Source: Spongilla lacustris (Eukaryota; Porifera; Demospongiae; Spongillida; Spongillidae). Taken from it: 64,000 nt of DNA. Shown here piece after piece: positions 10,266 to 19,761 of the stretch (position 1 is its first letter; each line of letters begins with the position of its first letter). The position numbers and the translations under genes are program-made. The notes beneath the pieces were generated by a model. The model ran no database searches, was not told where the DNA came from, and was given only the letters and a program-made list of their open reading frames with translations. The stretch lies in NCBI GenBank assembly GCA_949361645.1, contig OX442415.1, positions 15,190,331 to 15,254,330 on the forward strand, written 5' to 3'.

Positions 10266-10274
10266 GTCCTATGT

Positions 10275-11639
10275 AGGATTTGAAGTGTGATGAATACGAT
10301 TAGCAAAATACTATTGCCGATGTACTGTAGAAATCGGTAGAATGAGTTGGACTTTAGCGAGCGTATTTGGATACAGCCGTCGAGTATCTACAACGTAGAA
10401 AAGTGCCGACGCTTAGAAAGCTCAGACAACAGAGATAACGCTCACTCGTTCCCACACTCGAACCTAAAAAAACGTTTCTCCTTTTTCCGGATTTGATAAG
10501 ATAAGATTCGCTCGGATAAGAGGTTTATTGCACTGTATCTTTGTCACGATTGAAGCGTAATGTTTGCGGTTATCAAAAGGAACTGTAGGAGATAAGTTAG
10601 CAACTGTCTGCCGAATTTGTTTGGTATATTACTTTCCTATTTTCAGTTATACTGAACACAATTTCGATCTTTAGCAAACATAGTTTTGTTAGCAATAGCC
10701 CACAACAGATTTTATCAGCCTTGGAAGCCTTATAAGGGGTATCCAGCATACATGTAAACTTGTGGTTGATGTTAGCACCGGAAACACGTGTACACGTACC
10801 GACCTTTGAGCATGAGCAGGCAGAGATAATATTAATTTATGGATTAGACTTGCGACAAGAAGCGCTTTTACAAAGCCTATCCGGAAGGTCCAGTACTGGC
10901 TTGATCTGGCCGGAAAGTAGGAAGGATAGCATGAAGGCCCAATGCTGGCTTGATCCGGAAAGTATGAAGGAAAGCGCGAAGGCCTACTACGATCAAAATC
11001 GAGAACTGATTTTAGCCTCCAAACAAGATAAATATCAGGCGAATGAAAAGGCCCAGATAGATATCTCAAGGAAAACAGCTTCAAAAAAAGAAATCCTATG
11101 AGCCTAATGAGGTCGAGGTAGGCCTACTCAATTTAATAGGAATCCGTTTGCAATGTATACCGTTTGGGTGCAATATGTCCAATTTATTCACGCGCAAGGG
11201 ACCGCGGTATATCGTGTGCGTGTGTTCTTGCGAGTCATCTGCGAGTTACATGTAAACATTACAACTCGCAGGAAACGAATATATACATGTAAACGCCCAC
11301 AAGATATACCATGCGCGTGAATAATTAATGTTTTATATTTTAATTTTTATTCCTCTGCACGTTACAGGACAGCTTTGTTCTTGACATGGCAACAAACAGT
11401 GTTGCTCTGAGGAAGGTATGTGTATGTTGTATTCATTCAAATGTGTCTGTCTGCCAGATGTGAGCTGTTCATGGCCAATGTTATTAGGTGGAGATAGAGA
11501 AGAGGAAAGGGAACACTATCCCACCAGGATGAGGGGTAGATCACTCTGGTATGTGTATGTTTGTGTGTGCCATGTCTCATGGATATCCATGTTGCATGAC
11601 GAGGGGTGTACTGCTTATCTGTGTGATGTTGTGCTAGCC
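10275..11639. other. Mostly unassigned; weak exon candidates at 10,930-11,102 and 11,368-11,416
   Basis: A plus-strand open stretch (10760-11101) has a charged, internally repeated sequence: a roughly 45-base unit containing GGCTTGATC and GGAAAGTA-GAAGGA occurs twice (about 10895-10975), giving ESRKDSMKA and ESMKESAKAYYDQNRE. Low-complexity repeats of this kind are found at the N-terminus of transposon-derived proteins in sponges and corals. A second short stretch, 11368-11416, is bounded by an acceptor-like TACAG and a donor-like GTATGTG. I cannot join these into a gene and do not name a function. Confidence 0.2.
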
Positions 11640-12045
11640 TCCCTCCTGTCTCATCTTCTCTTCTCCCCTTCTCTTCTCTCCTCCCTTCCTCTTCTCCCTT
11701 CCCTCCTCTCTCCTCTCCTCCTTCTCTTTTCCATTCTCCTCTCCCCCTTCCCTCCTCTCTCTTCTCCCCCTTGCTTTCCCTTCTTCCTTCCCCTCCTCTA
11801 ACCATTCTATTCTCCCTTACCTTCCCCTCCTCTCTCCACTCTCTTCTCCCTTCCCCTCACTCCCCTTCTCCTCCTCTCCCCTCCCTCTTCTCCCCTCTCT
11901 CCCTTCTTATCTCCCTTCCCCTCCTCTCCCTCTCTTCTCCCTTTCCCTCCTTTCTCCTCTCCCCTCTCTTCTCTCTCCTCTCCTCTTCCCCCTCCCTCTC
12001 CTCTTCCACTTCCCTTCCCCTCCTTCACTTCCTCCACCTATTTGC
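11640..12045 (+). repeat. Polypyrimidine (CT-rich) imperfect repeat
   Basis: About 400 bases almost entirely C and T on the plus strand, built from variants of CCCTCCTCTCTTCTC. Open frames read from either strand here are low-complexity and are not believed to be genes. Confidence 0.9.
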
Positions 12046-12723
12046 CCCAGCACAGCTGGATACAATGGATACGGTTTGGCCATGATGGTAGACCTATATT
12101 CTGTGCTGTACTCAGTGGTGGTCCTTTTGCCCACCACATATGAAAATGGCAAGCAACATCTTTGGTTTGAATGGCCAATTGCTTTAACCATATATACAAA
12201 GACAAACATTTATGGCGATCAATCCTGATGCCTTGAATTGGCTATTGGCTTTGAAGAACGTATGATTACCTTCAGTCAAGAGATGAGGGCTTTGAATCCT
12301 GTGAGGATAGTTGTGATGGAGATTCTTGTGTATGACATGCGGCCGAGGGTGTGTGTGCTAAGCTTAGGATGTTTTGGTTGGAGCCATGGGGAGGGCATTT
12401 ATGGTTTGAGCTCACATTATTTTTTATTACTTCACTAATAATGCCTCCTTACCTCCACTACTACTTTGCTTTGGGATCCCCTTGCCTTCTAGCCACATGC
12501 CAGTTCAGAGACATTAACTGTTTAAAAGAAATTGTTTGATTGTGATGCCGTAATTTAATGATGATAGCAAGTGAGTAGATCAAACTATCTTAGTCCATGT
12601 ACTGCTGTGATGTATGTGATGCAACTGGTGGTATTCCAAGGTTGCCCTTCATTCTTTGTTTGCTCTCATGCATGCAACGTATAAGTGCATGTCAGAACCC
12701 GCCGGAGAAAAAAATAGAGTGAA
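12046..12723. other. No gene recognised
   Basis: Short open stretches only, without splice-site support or recognisable protein similarity. Confidence 0.4.
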
Positions 12724-13027
12724 ACAAGATATAAAGATTTAATTAAAATAAAAATTGGTGATGTAGGATTTAATGACAGCAATTGAGTAAAAAGTAAGGA
12801 AACAAGGAATTACGGATATTATGTATTCATTGAATTATAAATATTACATAACTACATTATTTAGCAAATCTACCTGCCTGAAAATCTGTGCTAAATGTAG
12901 GTATGTAATATTTATAATTTAATGAATACATAATATCCGTAATTCCTTGTTTCCTTACTTTTTACTCAATTGCTGTCTGTAAATCCTACATCACCAATTT
13001 TATTTTAATTAAATTTTTATATCTTGT
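12724..13027. mobile_element. Foldback MITE, about 304 bp
   Basis: The two halves (about 12724-12868 and 12895-13027) are near-perfect inverted copies, with ends ACAAGATATAA and TTATATCTTGT and a short unpaired centre. The whole is AT-rich and non-coding. No convincing target duplication was found at its edges, so the superfamily is unknown. Confidence 0.8.
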
Positions 13028-13427
13028 AAGATTACTATGCATGTACAGCTTGGCCGCGTGCCCTGTACCTCTTATGGTATACAAGGCAACAAACTAAGCA
13101 GACCTTGGAGTTGGACTTGAGAGTATAACCAGACGAGATGCCAAATGCAAAAATGCCTCTCGACCCCATAAATATAATTGCAGAATAAATGATAAAGCCT
13201 CCACAAGATTCTGCAGCCCCATCTCCTGTTCATTATGCGAATTTTTTTGTTTTATTTCTTTACTATCTTGGGCTATTTGACTATTTCTTGGGCTCCACAG
13301 TTTATACATTCTCCAGGAGCACATATGCATAACTGTAAACATTGTACATGTGTTGCTACATGTAGGCAATAATAACTTATCATAGTATTGTCATTGTGTA
13401 TGTAAACTGTCACGCAAAAATTGTACC

Positions 13428-13502
13428 GCAACCAATATTGTACCGGGCGGTACAATTTTGGTTGCCAAAAGTGTACCGGGTAGTGAGAAAGTACCGTTAG
13501 CT
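13428..13502 (+). repeat. Left member of a hairpin-forming inverted-repeat pair
   Basis: The first 38 bases form a near-perfect palindrome (GCAACCAATATTGTACC...GGTACAATTTTGGTTGC). The following AAAAGTGTACCGGG-TAGTGAGAAAG block is shared, inverted, with 19222-19316. The pair may be the ends of one composite element or two copies of a dispersed repeat. Confidence 0.7.
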
Positions 13503-13573
13503 TTAACCAGCTAGAAATAAGTTGTTGGTTAGACCTGGCGAAGGGATATTTGATGTCCTGGCTCAATTGCATG

Positions 13574-13650
13574 TGTGACATGAAGTATATGTTTATTGTA
13601 TGTGTACGTATCTATTATGCATGTATGTATTTAGTGCTTGTCTTACAACA
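13574..13650 (+). repeat. 5' LTR, 77 bp
   Basis: Matches the 3' LTR except for two substitutions and lack of 29 bases that in the 3' LTR lie between TATTTA and GTGCTTG. The gap looks like a microhomology deletion. Such short LTRs leave little room for a promoter. Confidence 0.92.
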
Positions 13651-13670
13651 TGGTGGCAGCGGTGTAGAAA

Positions 13671-14470
13671 ATGGCAAATATTCGTTTTGAACCATAGCCC
13701 GTGTTTGACTTCAAGAACCCAGATGAATGGCCTCACTGGAAGAGGAGATTTGAACAGTTTTGCCTCACCTCTGGGTTAGCAAAAGAAGAAGATAGCAGAC
13801 AGGTTAGCTCACTCTTATACTGTTTGGGAGAAGAGAGGGAAGATGTTTTGTTGGCCTTGAAGATAGTGGATAAAGCAAAAATGAAGTACGACGAGGTAGT
13901 AAATGCCTTCGACGCTTATTTGAGTTATTTTGGGGTGCGTAAGAACGTAATTTTTGAAAGGGCCAAGTTTAACTCTCGTAACCAACGTGACGGGGAGTTG
14001 TCGAACAATATGTGGTTGACTTGCATAGTCTAGCTAGATATTGCAACTTTGGGGCTTTAAATGAAGAGCTTATACGGGACCCGTATAGTGATAGGCATTA
14101 CCGACAAAGCTTTGTCTAGGACACTTCAGTTAGATCCTGAGCTTACACTGGAGAAAGTGACGAAAAGAGTGAGGCAAACGGAGGCAGTGCAACAACAACA
14201 GCAGTCAGCACTTAAGGAGACCTCATCATGTAAAGAGTTAGTAGAAGTAGCAGCCTTATCTAAAAAGACTGAGGAGGATAGTGGTAGTAGTGTGAGTAAT
14301 GTTGATTGTAGTCGCTGTGGTAGGAAACATAGAAGAGGCAAGTGCCCAGCATTCAATGCTGTGTGTTATCGTTGCCACAAGAGAGGGCATTTCCAATCCT
14401 GTTGTAAGTCTCGGAGCATACCCACCACCCCTGTAGGTGATCAGGAGGATAATAGCATAAACACAGCCTT
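13671..14470 (+). pseudogene. gag of the Ty3/gypsy element (broken)
   Basis: An ATG at 13671 is followed by an in-frame TAG at codon 9 (13695-13697). The frame then reads as a retrotransposon capsid (PDEWPHWKRRFEQFCL) to about 14015, where a frameshift ends it; it resumes at about 14061 in another frame. Two zinc knuckles follow: CSRCGRKHRRGKC and CYRCHKRGHFQSCC (about 14308-14405), the nucleocapsid region. Confidence 0.88.
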
Positions 14471-14479
14471 CATAAACAC

Positions 14480-17400
14480 ATTAGGGGAGGAGGACTCTAT
14501 ATTATGGTTCGTAAATCTGACCTTGGGGAACAAGGAAGTATCATTTAAAATAGATACTGGCGCAGAAGTAACTGCAGTGTCTGAGAAGGTATGGAAACAA
14601 AGTAAACGACCACGATTACAGGTCCCATTGAAGACCCTATATGGACCTGCGCATGAACCTTTCCTGTTGTAGGGCAGTTTGTTGGTGTCCTTGCCTATAA
14701 AGGTACCTCAGTGAAGCAGACAATTTATGTCATTAAAGATATGAGAAATCGTTTGTTAGGTTTACCTGCTGTTAAAGCTCTGAACCTAGTGACTAGAATG
14801 GATGCAGTGGTAGAGGACAGGGGGTCAGGGATAGTCCAGAAATTTCCAGCATTGTTCAAGGGTTTGGGAAATCTCAAAGATCCGTATGAAATTATGCTTT
14901 GCCCTGATGCCAAGCCATTGGCTTTATGTGTGTCAAGAAGGGTACCAATATCCCTTCGAGAGCCAGTTCGTAAAGAACTAGAACAAATGGAATCCGAGGG
15001 GATTATATCCAAAATAGATGAACCCACTGCTTGGTGTTCAGCAATGGTGGTCATACCTAAAGCCAATGGTAAGATCAGGATTTGTGTGGATCTCACACAT
15101 CTGAATAAGAGTGTCCAGAGAGAAATATACCCTCATCCTAGGGTAGATGAAACTCTAAAAGGAGCTAAGGTATTTAGCAAACTAGATGCTATGTCAGGCA
15201 TTTGGCAAATCCCGCTTTCAGAAGCCTCTCGCAAATTGACTACATTTATTACTCCTTTTGGACGATTCTGTTTCAATAAATTGCCGTTTGGCGTCTCCAG
15301 TGCCCCGGAGAACTTTCAGAAACGAATGTGCAACATGCTAGAAGGTCTTGAGGGGGTGCTATGTTTAGCTGATGATGTTTTAGTTTACGGACAAAATCAA
15401 GAAGAACATGACAAGCGACTGTATGCAGTTTTTGGACGTATGCAGAATGCAGGACTAACATTGAATAAAGAGAAATGTGTTTTTGGGGCCGATACGGTGA
15501 AGTATTTAGGTCATGTTGTGGACCAAGAAGGAATCAGGGCTGATCCTGATAAAACAGCAGCTATACAGGCAATGAGACCACCAACAAATATATCTGAACT
15601 AAGGAGATTTATGGGTATGGTTAACCAGCTTGGAAAATTCTCTCAAAACCTTGCCCAAATTTCTCAACCACTTAGGGAGTTACTAAGTGTAAAGTCAGCC
15701 TGGGTTTGGGGTCCTGCACAAGAGGAATCGTTCTCCTCTATTAAGGCTGGGCTATGTCAGCCTACGGTCCTTGCATTTTATGACCCAGATGCAGAAATTC
15801 TTATTTCAACGAATGCATCTTCCTATGGGTTGGGCGCAGTCCTTCTTCAAAAAATGGGCCCTGACTGGAAACCTGTTTTTTATGCATCGCGGTCATTGTT
15901 AGAAGCTGAAACCCATTATGCCCAGATAGAAAAGGAAGCCCTAGCTATTACATGGGCATGTGAAAAATTTTCAGACTATGTCTTTGGCAGACGATTTGCT
16001 ATTGAAACTGATCATAAACCCTTAGTACCCCTGTTGAGCACCAAGTTGTTTGATAACCTAACACCTAGAGTACTTAGGTTTAGACTTCGGTTGATGAGAT
16101 TTGACTTTTCCATTCACCATGTTCCTGGGAAGCTGATGTATACTGCTGATACATTATCGAGGGCTCCAACATATACATGTACACCTCACAAATCAGCTGT
16201 ATGCCTTCAAGAGGACGTAGAAAGGTTGGTAGCTGTTGTATGCTCTATAGCCTACCTGGTAGTGAAGAAGTGATTGATAAATATAGAGTCGCTCAAGGCC
16301 AAGACACCACTGTGATGACGTTGGTTAGTTATTGTTCATCTGGCTGGCCTGATAAACACCAACTGAAACCAGAGGTAAAACCGTATTGGCAACATCGAGG
16401 AAAACTGACAGTCAACAAAGGACTTCTTTTGTTTGGTGATAGAATAGTTGCTCCCAAGCAATTACAGGTGCATACATTAGAGAAGATTCACCAAGATCAT
16501 CAGGGAATTGAGCTTGCCGTCTCAGGGCATTGTCAGCTGTGTGTTGGCCTGTCCTAACAACAGATATTGAAACCATGGAAAAACAATGTCACACATGTGT
16601 TAAGCAAACCAGACACTATAAAGAACCAATGATTGCTTTAGACTCTCCGGATTATCCTTGGCTAAGGGTGGGAGCTGATTTGTTTGAACTGAACAGAATA
16701 AACTATTTAGTTGTTGTGGACTATTTTTCTCGTTATTTTGAAGTTGTCAAGCTAACTTCAACAGCTTCGTGTGCAGTGGTAGAGGCAATGAAAAATTTTT
16801 TTTCCAGGTATGGTATTCCAGAGACTCTAATAAGTGATAATGGCCCCAGTTTTCAGCTATATAGATGAAGGATTTTTCTCGTAGCTTCGGATTTCAGCAT
16901 GTTACAACCAGTCCTTATTACCCGCAAAGCAAGGGGCAGGCAGAGGGAACTGTTCAAACAGCCAAATGACTACTATCTACAGGAGATGACCTGGCTATAT
17001 CCTTGTTGAACTACAGAACTACCCCATTGCATGCCCTGGTGTGGACTGAGTCCTGCAGAACTACTGATGGGACGCAAATTGCACACCACTTTACTGCAGC
17101 ATCTCAAGGTTCTAGTGCCCAAATGGGACTATATACAACACTTCAAAAGACACAGTCAAAGATACAAAATGAAACAAGCAGAAAACTATAATCAAGCACA
17201 TGCTGTACGTCAGAGACCAGATCTTGTGATTGGTCAACAAGTGTGGATAAGTGATACCAGAAATATTAGTACTCGAGCTGAAGTTAAAGGTCTTGCTGAG
17301 ACACCGAGGTCTTATATTTTGGATACCCCCGCAGGAGAACTGCGACGGAACAAGTGTCATCTAACCCCAGTTCCAGAGAGAATGTGTGATAAGCAAAATG

Positions 17401-17504
17401 TTGAGCAGCCCATGCCACAGCAAACAAAAACAAATGACAGCATAAATCAACCCGTGTCACCACAAGCAGATAACACCCCTCCTCCAATTAACGTTTATCC
17501 GTAG
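14480..17504 (+). pseudogene. pol of the Ty3/gypsy element (protease-RT-RNase H-integrase, broken)
   Basis: Protease motif IDTGAEVTAVS lies near 14555; a stop at 14670-14672 breaks the frame. The reverse transcriptase (from about 14880) has KIRICVDLTHLNKSV, FNKLPFGVSSAPENFQ and the catalytic LADD box near 15370. In RNase H the usual TDAS motif reads TNAS (near 15810), so a catalytic aspartate codon is changed. The integrase zinc-finger region is frameshifted near 16515-16560; its core shows GADLF and SDNGP, then a stop at 16866-16868 and another near 16968. A C-terminal integrase tail runs to about 17370. Confidence 0.9.
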
Positions 17505-17576
17505 TCCCATTGCTACCCGTTCCCGAACAGGCACCAAGATACGACCACCTGATTATTACTGACTTAGAGAGAGAGT

Positions 17577-17682
17577 TGTGACATGAAGTATATGTTTATT
17601 ATATGTGTACGTATCTGTTATGCATGTATGTATTTAGCGCATGCGCAGTTTTGATAATTAAGTCAGTGCTTGTCTTACAACA
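17577..17682 (+). repeat. 3' LTR, 106 bp
   Basis: Begins TGTGACATG right after a GAGAGAGAG purine tract and ends CTTACAACA before the GCATG target duplication. Contains CGCATGCGCA, absent from the 5' copy. Confidence 0.92.
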
Positions 17683-17689
17683 GCATGCA

Positions 17690-18569
17690 TATCTATTGGT
17701 GCTATTATTGTGAAAAAGAAAATCGGCTTTTTAACTGACTGAAGCATGTCTGGATGCAACTCATTAGTTATTGCATTCGCCCAGGCATAATATACATGCA
17801 GTTTGCCTAAATGGTCATTAATTATTATAGCTTTACCACATCCATACTCCATGGAATAGTTCAAATGACATGCTGCTATCAATGCCATCATACATAGGTC
17901 GCTAAGCTACAGTAAAAATGTACCATTAACAATTGAGCCCATTGGCCTATGCATGCAGATCAGATGGAAAGCAACCTGACGGTTGTTCCATTGCCCCATG
18001 GAAGTGTCTTGTTTGCAGGACTTTACTTGTGTTGACATCCTCATACATGTCCGATGCCACAAGGGAAGCTAGAGCTGTAGCCACAGCTGCTGAAGCCAGA
18101 AAGAGGGAGAATATGCTCTGCTGTCCAAATCCCACCAGGCCATCTTGTCCCAATTGCAATTGAGATCTCTGGTGCCCTTCGCTCTCAGTTAGCTTGATAT
18201 ACCAGCAGGTGTCAGCAGAGCATCACACACGCCGAATCACCATGCAGTCCCTCTCATTCCTTCTCCATGTCCTTTGTGCTACAGCAGCCTCTGTATTTGG
18301 CACCTCAAGTAGCATGTAATTTCTATAGTGTAACCCTGTGTATCCAGTACTTTTTATATAGTGTCACACCCTGTGTGATTATTTATATATTATACACACT
18401 TCAACCACGTGGCGTAATAAGGTAATAACTCTCTGTGCATCGATCAGTGCGGATTGCTTAGCCTGATAATATAGGCATGTAAGAATTTTATTTATTTATT
18501 TAATAAAGGAAAAGTGTATCTTAAATTACGTACAAATCATTCTACCCCTAAACGGCATCATTCAAAGGA
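17690..18569. other. Unassigned sequence within the inverted-repeat-bracketed block
   Basis: A plus-strand open stretch at 17933-18163 (CRSDGKQPDGCSIAPWKCLVCRT...) is uninterrupted but lacks a partner exon or recognised domain; its antisense frame is also open. It may belong to the decayed retroelement downstream. No other signal seen. Confidence 0.25.
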
Positions 18570-18930
18570 GGGGAGGGGGTTGGAGGCAACATTCAGGAGG
18601 TACATGTGTATGCAAGAGAGCTCTTGTCACCCGTGGTGTTGGCAATGCCGTCAAGAATGACATGCATGGATCGAGTGATGGCCGCAGGTTTCGAAGGCAA
18701 CAGGTGTGAAAGAATGGTACACATGGGAGGTGAGGTAACTGTACTTCTTGATCTTGGTCTGCTCTGCCTGGTTCGCTGCTGCACACACTTCAGAGGCTGT
18801 GATGGATAGATGGGAGGTGGCAAAAGTGTCTACGTATACGCAGTTGCATCCCAAACCAATATAATCTGCTATTTGACCAAGGAACCATGGTAATTCCATT
18901 GGGTCGCTTACCATCTTCTTGATCGAGACC
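18570..18930 (-). pseudogene. Probable non-LTR retrotransposon remnant (ORF2 C-terminal end)
   Basis: Minus-strand frames read QIADYIGLGCNCVYVDTF, ANQAEQTKIKKYSYL and SFTPVAFETCG, then, after a frame change near 18650, ITRSMHVILDGIANTTGDKSS. This order resembles the end of LINE-type ORF2 proteins common in sponge and coral genomes (VDTLAPSY, AEQRKxxKYAxL, FxPVAIETLG, R-I-S-A). The sequence is broken and no reverse transcriptase core is present. Recognition is from memory of the family. Confidence 0.5.
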
Positions 18931-19221
18931 AGTGGGTTCTAGCTATAGCTGAGAAGGAACATTGGCAGAAGATAAAGCCCTGTGCAGAATGTCATTAAGC
19001 ATGGCATGTTGACGAAGCATACATGTACAATGTACAGAAATGTAGATTGAAAGTAAAGTATATAGTGTTATGCTTAGTGAAGTGCACTATAGTGTCAGAA
19101 TTACCAACTATATATATACAACTGTATAGGATCAAGTGATTTAGTTTTTATTTCAGCAAACTGTGTACAAGTAGTACAACACATGTTAAACTAGCAAAAC
19201 ACTTAATCCAACATCCTATAT

Positions 19222-19316
19222 AGCTAACGGTCCTTTCTCACTACCCGGTACACTTTTGGCAAGCCCGGTACACTTTTTGCAACCAAAATTGTACCGCCCG
19301 ATACAATATTGGTTGC
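19222..19316 (-). repeat. Right member of the hairpin-forming inverted-repeat pair
   Basis: Inverted copy of 13428-13502 with a few substitutions, plus a 20-base internal duplication of the AAAGTGTACCGGG block. The pair encloses the Ty3/gypsy element and about 1.8 kb of other sequence. Confidence 0.7.
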
Positions 19317-19392
19317 ATGACAAATCCCTTGTTAACATCACCATTGACTCCAAATCCCATATACCAATTTTATCTTTGTGAATGTATAAAAC

Positions 19393-19398
19393 ATTTAA
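19393..19398 (-). terminator. Possible poly(A) signal of DNAH6
   Basis: ATTAAA on the minus strand about 87 bases after the DNAH6 stop codon. It is the best candidate in the AT-rich 3' flank; no AATAAA is closer. Confidence 0.35.
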
Positions 19399-19484
19399 TT
19401 ACGTCAACACCTTAACAAAAACAGGATCAAAGAACTGATATTGAATAATACATTGGTTTAAAAACACTTCAATATTTAGTATGT

Positions 19485-19675
19485 TCATTCATTGAGTTGA
19501 CACAGAAGGGCAGCTCCCTTTGCTATCCAATAGTCTTGAGGCTGGCCAGAGGGCAGTTGGACAGCCACAACAAAGTTAGTGGAGTGACCTAAATGTAGAA
19601 AAATGCCAATATGATCTGTCACTATTATCTTCAGACTGTCACTGGGATATGGAAATGGTAATGTCACCATGACAC

Positions 19676-19761
<86 letters not shown>

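Larger units (their letters stand above)
13574..17682 (+). mobile_element. Ty3/gypsy LTR retrotransposon, 4,109 bp, degenerate
   Basis: Bounded by LTRs of 77 bp (13574-13650) and 106 bp (17577-17682) that start TGTGACATG and end TTACAACA. A perfect 5-bp target duplication, GCATG, flanks it (13569-13573 and 17683-17687), the size expected for Ty3/gypsy. A primer-binding-like TGGTGGCAGC begins directly after the 5' LTR and a purine tract (GAGAGAGAG) precedes the 3' LTR. The internal order gag, protease, reverse transcriptase, RNase H, integrase is typical of Ty3/gypsy. Several frameshifts and stops make it defective. The LTRs differ by two substitutions and a 29-bp gap, so insertion is relatively recent. 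Confidence 0.95.

Noticed and set aside
17933..18163. Candidate small gene of 76 codons
   Set aside because: Open in both sense and antisense, no splice partner or domain; kept only as unassigned sequence.
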